Shown: piece by piece, positions 1-6,040 of the stretch
Numbering within the stretch: position 1 is the stretch's first letter
Layout of the letters: each line of letters opens with the position of its first letter
From: Yaniella flava
GTDB taxonomy: Bacteria; Actinomycetota; Actinomycetes; Actinomycetales; Micrococcaceae
Reading direction: 5' to 3'
Assembly: GCF_039529295.1 (NCBI RefSeq)
Contig: NZ_BAAAMN010000018.1
Location: forward strand, 1 to 36,529
Length of the DNA: 36,529 bases
Position numbers and translations under genes: made by a program
Notes under the pieces: generated by a model
Seen by the model: the letters and a program-made list of their open reading frames with translations, nothing else
The model's database searches: none
What the model was told of the DNA's origin: nothing

Positions 1-372
1 ACTCAATGCCTCAGCTGTCTCGATGCAACTGGCTTGACGGACATAGAAGAGTCAGCCAGTCCCAGACCAGCCACTTCCAAGTCTCACAGTGTGCTGGATC
101 AATCCAAAGGCAGCGCGGATGCGCTTATTATAGCCGGATTGCTGCGGAATATACGGGAACACATCGGCCAGGTGTTCTCGGGCGTAGCGGACCCATTTGG
201 ACTCCGAGGACTCCCCGTGGGTGAGATGCTGAGCAATCGGCAAGCACAGCAATTCAGCATCGGTGAGCTGGTGGTTTCGACCACGCCGCACCGGTGGGTC
301 GTAGGCTGGGATGACTTTATCAGTGATGAAAACGTACAGTGTTACCAGGAGGGTGTTTAAGTTTGTATTCAC
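1..372 (-). pseudogene. IS982-family transposase remnant, 5' part
   Basis: From a GTG at 372 the minus strand encodes an N-terminal region typical of actinobacterial IS982 transposases: a LYV-type start, the block LTDAELLCLPIAQHL, and FPYIPQQSGYNKRIRAA. The frame then closes at a stop at 52-54, long before the DDE domain could be completed. A shifted frame just downstream reads ADSSMSVKPVASRQ, which resembles the family's first catalytic Asp block (DSTPV..ASR), and it soon meets another stop. I therefore read it as a frameshifted, inactive copy cut by the window edge. The family name rests on remembered motifs; the decay is seen directly. No clear terminal repeat or target duplication could be assigned. 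Confidence 0.6.
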
Positions 373-393
373 AACATATTCTTAACACCCTCC
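348..393. repeat. Inverted repeat around the transposase start
   Basis: GGAGGGTGTTTAAG (348-361) and CTTAACACCCTCC (381-393) are inverted copies differing by one unpaired A, separated by 19 nt. The pair spans the GTG start of the IS982-type remnant, so it could be part of the element's end or a hairpin masking the start of the transposase mRNA. No function is proven. Confidence 0.5.
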
Positions 394-638
394 AACCCGC
401 TTTAACAGGTCCGATCGACGCAAAAACTCAGAAATATCCACCCTCGAAACGCGCCGTCACCAACCCGCGAATTAGGACTTACTCATCTAGGACAGTTTTC
501 GTTTTTATAAGGAACCGACATTTTTCAGTAATTGCTATGTATGTATGACTGTGACTGTTTACCTCCTTTGGTGGACTTTCACAGCTTCATTCGGCGGGGA
601 CAGGATGTCAGGCTTTGGCCGCGACACCATCTTTTCGT

Positions 639-830
639 CTAATCTTCCCGCTCGTCGTCATCGAGCGGTACATCTTGCTGCTGTTCGATCCAATCGACTT
701 CGCTGACCGAACTGTCCCGCGTCTCCATGGGCGCTAACGTCTCGTCGCCCTCTCCTTCGCCAGAGATAATCTGCTCGGCCAGCTCCTCTTCAGGGACTTC
801 TAGATTGACCTTTTTACGTTCTGCCATCAT
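639..830 (-). CDS. Small acidic protein, 63 aa, unknown function
   Basis: The reading frame starts at ATG 830 behind a good AAGGAG ribosome-binding site. It overlaps the stop of the HspR-like gene by 4 nt (ATGA), so the two genes are one translationally coupled operon. The product begins MMAERKKVNLEVPEEELAEQ and is strongly acidic after the first 10 residues, with no Cys, no membrane segment and a C-terminal D/E run (DDDERED). I do not recognise a family. The motif SEVDWI near residues 43-48 resembles DEFDWI in the second microprotein at 1686-1799, on the other side of hsp20. An ATG at 845 is in frame but lacks a Shine-Dalgarno site. A role in stress physiology is inferred only from the neighbourhood. 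Confidence 0.65.
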   Translation of the reverse strand: MMAERKKVNLEVPEEELAEQIISGEGEGDETLAPMETRDSSVSEVDWIEQQQDVPLDDDERED

Positions 831-1126
831 GTCTGCTCCTTCCATTGGGCTCGAAGCCTAGCATTTTCGTCTTGCAAATTGAGCACCATCTCAACACCAG
901 CGAGATTAAGGCCGGAATCGATCAAAGCCGTGACACGACTCAGACGCTCAATATCACTGCGACTGTAGCGACGCGTTCCGCCCTCTGTGCGGGCCGGATC
1001 CACTAAGCCACGTGTCTCATACATTCGCAGCGTCTGTACGCCAGCACCGACGATCTCAGCTGCAACTGAAATCGTGTACACGGCCCTGTGCTCATCGCTC
1101 TTTTCGAAGCGTTCTGAATTTCTCAT
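827..1126 (-). CDS. MerR-family HspR-like heat-shock repressor
   Basis: This is a 99-aa DNA-binding protein of the MerR/HspR type. The N-terminal winged helix-turn-helix is visible: VYTISVAAEIVGAGVQTLRM, then YETRGLVDPARTEGGTRRYS and DIERLSRV. The NLAGVEMVL block and a short C-terminal helix follow, as in HspR. It lacks the long effector domain of other MerR proteins, which fits HspR size (about 100-150 aa). Three ATGs are close together (1141, 1132, 1126); AAGGA at 1137-1133 is ideally spaced for the one at 1126. The gene is divergent from hsp20 and shares its promoter region, so it probably represses hsp20 and itself. In well-studied actinobacteria HspR controls the dnaK operon; here a local hsp20 target is inference. 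Confidence 0.75.
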   Translation of the reverse strand: MRNSERFEKSDEHRAVYTISVAAEIVGAGVQTLRMYETRGLVDPARTEGGTRRYSRSDIERLSRVTALIDSGLNLAGVEMVLNLQDENARLRAQWKEQT

Positions 1127-1143
1127 CAACATTCCTTGCATTG

Positions 1144-1174
1144 CTATACAAGCTATGCTATAACAAATGTATAG
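1144..1174. promoter_or_regulatory. Divergent hspR/hsp20 promoter with inverted repeat
   Basis: CTATACA (1144-1150) and TGTATAG (1168-1174) form a perfect 7-bp inverted repeat. It lies in the roughly 95-bp gap between the two divergent genes and includes -10-like sequences (TATGCT, TATAAC). MerR-type regulators bind inverted repeats inside promoters, so this is the best operator candidate. It does not match the classical HAIR motif of HspR. Confidence 0.45.
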
Positions 1175-1223
1175 TGGATGCTAGAGGTTTCCGCTACAGA
1201 TCAACATAGAAAGGGGAGCAAGC

Positions 1224-1655
1224 ATGCTGATGCGTACCGATCCATTTCGTGAATTCGACCGCCTAACCCAGCAAGTCCTTGGCGGCAACGGGACTGCGGC
1301 TCGGCCCACCGTTATGCCGATGGACGCTTGGCGCGAAGGAGACACTTTCCATGTCGAGTTTGACCTACCCGGTGTTGATACCTCCAGTATCGATCTGGAC
1401 GTCGAGCGCAATGTTGTGACAGTAAAAGCCGAACGTCCGAAACTCGATGACAACAAGGAACGCCTTGCAGCAGAGCGCCCCCGCGGCACATTTAGCCGAC
1501 AGCTCGTGCTCGGCGACAACCTAGATACCGATAAGATCACGGCTAATTATGACGCTGGAGTACTGGCGCTCGAGATCCCCGTGGCTGAATCTGCGAAGCC
1601 ACGCAAGATTGAGGTCAGTGACGGTGGAAGTGAACAACAATCGATCACACCGTAA
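1224..1655 (+). CDS. Hsp20 / alpha-crystallin small heat-shock protein
   Basis: This 143-aa cytoplasmic holdase chaperone binds unfolding proteins during stress. The N-terminus (MLMRTDPFREFDRL) is the usual start for actinobacterial Hsp20. The alpha-crystallin domain spans about residues 33-130, with DAWREGDTFHVEFDLPGV, the DLDVERNVVTVKAER strand pair, FSRQLVLGDNLD and the hallmark A-G-V-L motif (AGVLALEIPV). The C-terminal tail has no clear I-x-I motif, though IEV follows the domain. The start at 1224 has an AAGGGGAG site upstream. A 37-aa frame with a strong ribosome-binding site begins 30 nt downstream and is probably co-transcribed. Regulation by the divergent HspR-like repressor is likely. 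Confidence 0.9.
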   Translation: MLMRTDPFREFDRLTQQVLGGNGTAARPTVMPMDAWREGDTFHVEFDLPGVDTSSIDLDVERNVVTVKAERPKLDDNKERLAAERPRGTFSRQLVLGDNLDTDKITANYDAGVLALEIPVAESAKPRKIEVSDGGSEQQSITP

Positions 1656-1685
1656 CCGGCTGAAACTCAGAGAAAAGGAGGCACC

Positions 1686-1799
1686 ATGATCAAGCTCAAC
1701 AGTGATATCTCCTCACTATCGACCGGCCCCGCGTCTACTGCTGGACGAGACGGCGAAGATGAGTTTGATTGGATCGCCGTCACGGAGCCACCTTGCTAG
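1686..1799 (+). CDS. Acidic microprotein, 37 aa, downstream of hsp20
   Basis: A 38-codon frame starts at ATG 1686 behind AAAAGGAGG, about the strongest Shine-Dalgarno in the window, and ends at TAG 1797-1799. It begins MIKLNSDISSLSTGP, and its C-terminal half is acidic (RDGEDEFDWIAVTEPPC) and ends in Cys. It lies 30 nt after the hsp20 stop, so it should share that transcript. Its DEFDWI resembles SEVDWI in the 63-aa acidic protein on the opposite side of the locus. I do not recognise a family. The ribosome-binding site makes translation plausible; codon statistics are meaningless at this length. Confidence 0.5.
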   Translation: MIKLNSDISSLSTGPASTAGRDGEDEFDWIAVTEPPC

Positions 1800-1869
1800 T
1801 TATGAGCGTCCCCCGCGGATGCTAATTCGCTGACAAACATAGAAACACCCTCCAGAGGCAGCTGCCTCG

Positions 1870-1916
1870 CCGGCCCACACTTAGATCGACCATCATTGGC
1901 TCGAAGTGTGGGCCGG
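1870..1916. terminator. 13-bp perfect hairpin after the hsp20 operon
   Basis: CCGGCCCACACTT (1870-1882) and AAGTGTGGGCCGG (1904-1916) pair perfectly around a 21-nt loop. The hairpin follows the hsp20/microprotein genes and may end that transcript. The U-tract is missing and the loop is long for a terminator, so it could also be a protein-binding site in front of the FUSC gene. A 9-bp direct repeat GTGTCGCAC follows at 1933-1941 and 1968-1976. Confidence 0.4.
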
Positions 1917-2054
1917 AAACATTCCTCGGATTGTGTCGCACATGTCGCTTGGACACTTACGGTAGAGGTGTCGCACGCGTTAACGAAAATGGACCGCCCG
2001 GCATGACTGCTGATTCTGTCTGGCTCCATGGCACTCTAACGGATAGGACCGTTC

Positions 2055-3215
2055 ATGACCTCAGAACGCAAAACGGCCGGTTTATCGTCGAGAGCCGCCA
2101 ACTCAACGCACTATATCGGTCAGAAAGGGCAATCACGACGCGGACGCTTCCTCAGGTGGTTCAGGAGCCCCGAAACCACTTCCGATCTACTACTGGCCAT
2201 CAAAGCAGTCGTCGCTGGCACCTCCGCTTGGGCCATTTCTGTCGGTGTGCTGGATTCAGAAGTAGCGTTCATGGCCCCGTGGACGGCCCTTTTGACCGTT
2301 CATGCCACAGTGCACCGTTCGCTCTCGCGCGGCGCACAAACCGCAGTGTCTTCCACCGTAGGCATGGGCTTAGCCTTTGTTATCATGCAATTTCTCGGCG
2401 TCAATATCTGGACGTTTGCGCTGGCACTGCTCGTGGGGTTATTTGGAGCCCGCATTTCGTGGATTCGGGACGAGGGAGTAGCTATTGCAACCACAGCCAT
2501 CTTTATCTTCACCGCAGACGATCCCATGTTCGCCGAACGGTTCATGGAACTGCTACTGGGGGTAGGGATCGGCATCGTAGTAAACTTTCTCGTGATCCCA
2601 CCACTCAAAGATCAACAAGCTGCCCGCTATGTCGACAGCATTAATCGACGCATGGGCGCTGTTCTAGTAGATATGTCCGATGAGTTTGCTGAAAAATGGG
2701 ACACGGACAGCGCTGAAGACTGGCTCAAAGAAACTGAATCGATGAGTTCCGAATTAGAATCCGCGTGGCAAACCGTTCGGTTAGCCAGAGAAAGCCAGCG
2801 CAAAAACCCGAGGGCAATTTTCAGGCGACGCCAAGGACCGCAACAAGATATCATCAGCTACGAAGAAATCCTCAACCGCGTCGACGAGGGCATCTCGCAT
2901 CTGCGCAACCTGACTCGGACTCTTCGGGAAGCTTCCTACGATCTCAGCGAATGGGATACCGAATTCCGCGAAGGTTGGGTTGAAATTGCCCACGACGTCG
3001 GTGTCGCCATTGCAGACCCCGAAGGTACCGTAGAGACTGAACGCGACCGCCTCACTGAACTCGCATCAAAGATGTCCAGCGCGGATCATTTGCCCAATAT
3101 CAACTGGCCTGTCTATGGGGCACTGATTTCTAGCCTGCAACACATTGTCATGATTGTCGACGACGTCGCTTCAGCGCGCGAGGCCCGCCAAGCCTCTCCG
3201 AAAGCAGCAGCCTAA
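2055..3215 (+). CDS. FUSC / aromatic acid exporter-like membrane protein
   Basis: This 386-aa inner-membrane protein has an ArAE/FUSC-type layout. A short cytoplasmic N-terminus carries Ser/Arg and precedes about six membrane segments between residues 45 and 190 (for example LLLAIKAVVAGTSAWAISVG and LLLGVGIGIVVNFLVIPP). A long soluble, helical C-terminal half rich in charged residues follows. The block AFMAPWTALLTVHATVHRSL is typical of the family (P and T near the end of the second segment). Known relatives export aromatic carboxylates or similar compounds; the substrate here is unknown. The start at ATG 2055 has only a weak AGGA-like site. The gene stands alone, with the hairpin and the GTGTCGCAC repeats upstream. 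Confidence 0.7.
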   Translation: MTSERKTAGLSSRAANSTHYIGQKGQSRRGRFLRWFRSPETTSDLLLAIKAVVAGTSAWAISVGVLDSEVAFMAPWTALLTVHATVHRSLSRGAQTAVSSTVGMGLAFVIMQFLGVNIWTFALALLVGLFGARISWIRDEGVAIATTAIFIFTADDPMFAERFMELLLGVGIGIVVNFLVIPPLKDQQAARYVDSINRRMGAVLVDMSDEFAEKWDTDSAEDWLKETESMSSELESAWQTVRLARESQRKNPRAIFRRRQGPQQDIISYEEILNRVDEGISHLRNLTRTLREASYDLSEWDTEFREGWVEIAHDVGVAIADPEGTVETERDRLTELASKMSSADHLPNINWPVYGALISSLQHIVMIVDDVASAREARQASPKAAA

Positions 3216-3323
3216 GAACGCGGGCCACTAGACTAGGGTTTCGTTCGGGTCTGCCAGCGATGGGTTGACCAAGCTTGGCGAATGAGCCGGCGAACGATGA
3301 TGATTGAGTTGGCTTGGGGGTGA

Positions 3324-3617
3324 ATGCGTCGTTGTGACCATACCAAAAGAACGCTCCCCGTTGGAACGATCCTGATCAACTTCAGCGGCTCATTGCTCCT
3401 TGGCCTTGTGGGCAACGGCCTCGTACCTGCCCAGATCGCCACAACTATCGGCGGCGGGCTGCTGGGCGGCAACACCACGTTCAGTATCGCCAGCGTCGAG
3501 ACCATCCGTCTCGCGGAACAACACCGCTACGGCGCGCCACGCTCACTGGCCTGGGAACTACTCGCAATCTGCACACTCGCAGCCGGCGCCGGGATCTGGC
3601 TCGGAGCCCTCCCCTAA
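3324..3617 (+). pseudogene. crcB: 5'-truncated crcB-type fluoride channel
   Basis: The frame encodes the last three-quarters of a CrcB/Fluc fluoride channel: LPVGTILINFSGSLLLGL (the conserved GT..N..GS block), GGGLLGGNTTFSIASVETIRL (the G-G-x-T-T-F-S motif with the pore Phe/Ser) and a final membrane segment. Intact members are about 115-130 aa and begin with a first membrane helix holding the GG..GA..R motif. Here that part is missing: a stop codon directly precedes the ATG, and nothing recognisable lies in 3216-3323. A G-rich stretch before ATG 3324 could still drive translation of a 97-aa fragment, which is unlikely to make a working dual-topology channel. No fluoride riboswitch is visible upstream. 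Confidence 0.65.
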
Positions 3618-3730
3618 AGCCGCCAAACGAAGCTGTAAAACCCCGCCAAACGAAATTAACAGTCACACGATTGAGGAACTGCATGTGATTGGTCTGCAAG
3701 AATGCCCACGCTCCCGCACAAAAATTACGC

Positions 3731-3779
3731 TTCACAGGTCTGTGAATATCTCCCAGTGTAAACTATACAGTCCTGTGAA
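3731..3779. promoter_or_regulatory. Two palindromic operators upstream of tetR
   Basis: TTCACAGGTCTGTGAA (3731-3746) is a perfect palindrome around a 2-nt centre. TATACAGTCCTGTGAA (3764-3779) is a second, slightly degenerate copy with the same CAG-N2-CTG core. The centres are 33 bp apart, close to three helical turns, and flank a -10-like TAAACT. The second copy ends 22 nt before the TetR start codon. This is a typical autoregulated TetR arrangement. Confidence 0.75.
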
Positions 3780-3801
3780 GTTAACCGAGGTGAGAAGAAT
3801 T

Positions 3802-4413
3802 ATGGCAGCCGAAGAGAACGCCGCTGAAGTGCTCGATGTCCCTGAGCTGACGGCCGGGGCGAAAAAGATTCTGGAAGTCGCCTCGGGCCTGTTCTATCAG
3901 CACGGTATTTACAACGTCGGGGTGGACACGATCGCCGCCGAATCTGGCTTCACTAAGCGCACGCTCTATGACCGCTTCGGTTCAAAAGACAACCTCGTTG
4001 CCATTCACTTGAAGGCGCGCCATCACCGGTGGTGGGCACGCATGGAAGAGGGTCTTGCAGCACATCCGCCTTCGCCTGCGTTGGCGTTTTTCGACTCGTA
4101 TATTCTCGACGCCGAAACCTCGGATCACGGCTGTGCCTTCATTAATGCGGCGGCCGAACTGGCAACTGATCACCCCGGGTATCAAATCGTCCAGGCACAC
4201 AAGGGGCTCGTGTTGCGCTACCTCATCGGGCTTATTGAAGACACGCATCCCGATTACGATGAGGCTGAGACCGTGGCAGAGCAAGTGTTTCTTCTGATGG
4301 AGGGTGCCATCGTGCATTTGGGTGTGGATGGTGACGATCGGTTGCTGCACAGCGCTCGAGATATGGCGAAGCGCTTGATTACCAACGGCGCATCTGAGGT
4401 CGAGCTGGCCTAG
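3802..4413 (+). CDS. TetR/AcrR-family transcriptional regulator
   Basis: This 203-aa repressor-type regulator has its N-terminal helix-turn-helix at about residues 17-65 (GAKKILEVASGLFYQHGIYN, then DTIAAESGFTKRTLYDRFGSKDNL). The C-terminal ligand domain holds HGCAFINAAAELATDHP, as in the TetR_C group often annotated near AcrR/YcdC. The reading frame is open far upstream, but ATG 3802 has GAGGTGAGAAG in front and starts 22 nt after the second operator, so this is the start. Two matching palindromes upstream suggest tight autoregulation. No efflux gene is adjacent on the same strand, so the effector and regulon are unknown; the truncated crcB lies just upstream. Confidence 0.85.
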   Translation: MAAEENAAEVLDVPELTAGAKKILEVASGLFYQHGIYNVGVDTIAAESGFTKRTLYDRFGSKDNLVAIHLKARHHRWWARMEEGLAAHPPSPALAFFDSYILDAETSDHGCAFINAAAELATDHPGYQIVQAHKGLVLRYLIGLIEDTHPDYDEAETVAEQVFLLMEGAIVHLGVDGDDRLLHSARDMAKRLITNGASEVELA

Positions 4414-4452
4414 CTGTGATAGGCAAGCGCGCTGCGGCTGTGATTGGCCACC

Positions 4453-4634
4453 TTAATCTGTCAAAGATGCTCGAAAAACGTGGATTTCGTGGTTATTGAC
4501 CATGAAAGCGGCGTTTTAATCTGTCAACATTCTGGTTTTTACCACAAAGTGACAGATTAGCGACCCCCTCAATCTGTCAATAATGCGAGAATTCCTGAAT
4601 ATTGTCAGATTAGAGGGTGCCTTAATCTGACAAT
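4453..4634. repeat. Cluster of six TTAATCTGTCAA-type repeats in both orientations
   Basis: Forward copies lie at 4453-4464, 4516-4527, 4571-4580 (AATCTGTCAA) and 4622-4634 (TTAATCTGACAAT). Reverse copies lie at 4550-4560 (TGACAGATTAG) and 4601-4612 (ATTGTCAGATTA). The last pair forms a perfect 12-bp stem with a 10-nt loop, and copies two and three form a second potential stem. The flanks are also partly conserved (pyrimidines before, AT-rich after). The stretch 4414-4785 has no gene other than this cluster and the palindrome AGAGACTGGTCTCT at 4665-4678. Possible roles are regulator binding sites for the downstream lipoprotein gene or a remnant mobile miniature element. Confidence 0.75.
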
Positions 4635-4785
4635 CTTTCAATTTTGCCAAGATTTGAGAGATTTAGAGACTGGTCTCTTTAGACCGATGACCACCGCAAT
4701 CTACCGCTGGGAGATGGCCGATAAAGACGGCAATCGAGCGATGAGCCCTCCTCAGGGTGCTGCACAATTTTCTATTGTGGGGCAC

Positions 4786-5616
4786 ATGACAAAATCGCAT
4801 GGTCCACTATTCAGGGCCCTCGTTGTTACTGCGGCTTTTGCGCTGGTAGGAGTGGGGTGTTCCTCACCCCAGCCCGAAGCGAAACCGGAAACGCCCGCAC
4901 AGCCCACAGCCGATGCAATCCCTGAACCGACTCCGACGGAAACTGTCGAAGCGAAAACTACCGTCGAACTTAGCGATGGCTATTTGACCTTCGACATCCC
5001 AGAGCCCTGGGACACCCAAATTGAAGATATGACGCAGACCATCATTGAGGAAGGATCAGCACCGGAATTTAATGGTCACACGGCACATCAGGCCATCATA
5101 ACCAATCCCGAAGAGACCGTGACGCTGGACGTGTTCGCAAATATTCCGTGGCCGGATGTGGTGGCTTTGGATCCAGATGAAACCGAACTCCTCCATGCCG
5201 AACCACTCGACATCGGATACGACAATGCTGAAGGTGATGACCTGTGGCTGCGAGCTGTGATTGCAGAGAATCCTGCACTGGGTGACGCCAGACCTTCATT
5301 TGGGCTATTCGATGGAAGATTTGAAGACGAACAATACATCTTGGTTGTCGCACCATACGCTGCCAAGGCCGACCTGGGAGATCCCAAGACAGTTGACGGC
5401 GGCATGACTGCCTTCATCACGCCATTTTCAGAGTCAACTGCCGGCTCATGGTGGGATGAAATCATTACCATCGCAGCTGGGACCATTAATCAGTCTGCCG
5501 CTGAAGAACTCACCGGATTAGAAGGGCTTGAGGCCATGCAGGCGCTGGTAGAAACCGAGGAATATTCACAGTTGCTCGATTGGGTCAGCAGTTTTCGAGT
5601 GCACGTTGGTGAATAG
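4786..5616 (+). CDS. Putative secreted lipoprotein, unknown function
   Basis: The 276-aa product starts MTKSHGPLFRALVVTAAFAL and has a lipobox-like LVGVGC with the acylated Cys at 25. A Pro/Thr/Glu-rich spacer follows (about residues 28-60). The mature part (about 65-276) is acidic, begins with DGYLTFDIPEPWDTQIEDM and has repeated beta-like stretches, with no catalytic motif I recognise. It resembles the loose class of actinobacterial surface lipoproteins with a spacer plus one beta-rich domain. The frame is open 44 codons further upstream to 4654, but that would bury the signal peptide, so ATG 4786 is preferred; its ribosome-binding site (GGGG) is poor. The motif cluster at 4453-4634 lies directly upstream. 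Confidence 0.7.
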   Translation: MTKSHGPLFRALVVTAAFALVGVGCSSPQPEAKPETPAQPTADAIPEPTPTETVEAKTTVELSDGYLTFDIPEPWDTQIEDMTQTIIEEGSAPEFNGHTAHQAIITNPEETVTLDVFANIPWPDVVALDPDETELLHAEPLDIGYDNAEGDDLWLRAVIAENPALGDARPSFGLFDGRFEDEQYILVVAPYAAKADLGDPKTVDGGMTAFITPFSESTAGSWWDEIITIAAGTINQSAAEELTGLEGLEAMQALVETEEYSQLLDWVSSFRVHVGE

Positions 5617-5636
5617 TGCGGTCGTCCATGCCATAT

Positions 5637-5676
5637 AAAAAAACTCGCGGAACGTTCCGAAGAACTGTTCCGCGAG
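5637..5676 (-). terminator. Strong rho-independent terminator, minus strand
   Basis: CTCGCGGAAC (5644-5653) and GTTCCGCGAG (5667-5676) pair perfectly. On the minus strand the stem is followed by seven U residues (A-run 5637-5643 on the plus strand). It ends the transcript carrying the SDR remnant and possibly the MFS gene. Confidence 0.85.
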
Positions 5677-5695
5677 CTCGAATAGTTGAGTCGGC

Positions 5696-6040
5696 CTATA
5701 AGGTCACCAGGGTGGCAACTTCTTCTGAGGTTTCCAGACGATTCAGGGTGTGCTTTTCTTCCAGTGCCGTCATCGTGGCTTCGTCTAGAGATTTTTCTAG
5801 CAGTGGCGTCTTGATGTAAGCCGGGCCAACGGCGTTGATACGCAGTTTCTGTGAATCGTATTCGGCGGCGGCGTTTTTGGTCAGACCAACTACACCGTGC
5901 TTGGCGGCAGTGTATGCGGCGTTATTCGGAGCGGCAACGGACCCGTGAATTGATGAAATGTTCACGATCGCGGACTTCTTGGCACCTGCCTCCAGCATCG
6001 CTGGAGTCTGATAGCGCGTGCCATACAGCCCGTCGTGGTT
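5696..6040 (-). pseudogene. SDR oxidoreductase fragment truncated at both ends
   Basis: The minus strand encodes the middle of a short-chain dehydrogenase: YGTRYQTPAMLEAGAKK, the Ser block IVNISSIHGS, the catalytic YTAAK (AAYTAAKHGVVGLTKNAA), and the RINAVGPAYIKTPLLE loop. Missing are the N-terminal Rossmann half with the GxxxGxG cofactor motif (about 100 aa) and the C-terminal FLLSDEASF..DGG end; the frame stops after EEVATLV. Homology begins exactly at the stop codon of the upstream MFS gene (6040-6042), which looks like a deletion junction. A GTG at 6058 inside the MFS gene could start a 120-aa product, but it could not bind NAD(P). The catalytic residues themselves are preserved, which suggests recent decay. 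Confidence 0.75.

Noticed and set aside
3216..3323. Fluoride riboswitch before crcB
   Set aside because: No conserved pseudoknot sequence is visible, and this is where the 5' end of the gene is missing.
4453..4634. CRISPR array
   Set aside because: Repeats are only 10-12 nt, in both orientations, irregularly spaced, and no cas genes are near.
4654..4785. N-terminal extension of the lipoprotein from ATG 4654
   Set aside because: It would place 44 hydrophilic residues before the signal peptide and has no ribosome-binding site.
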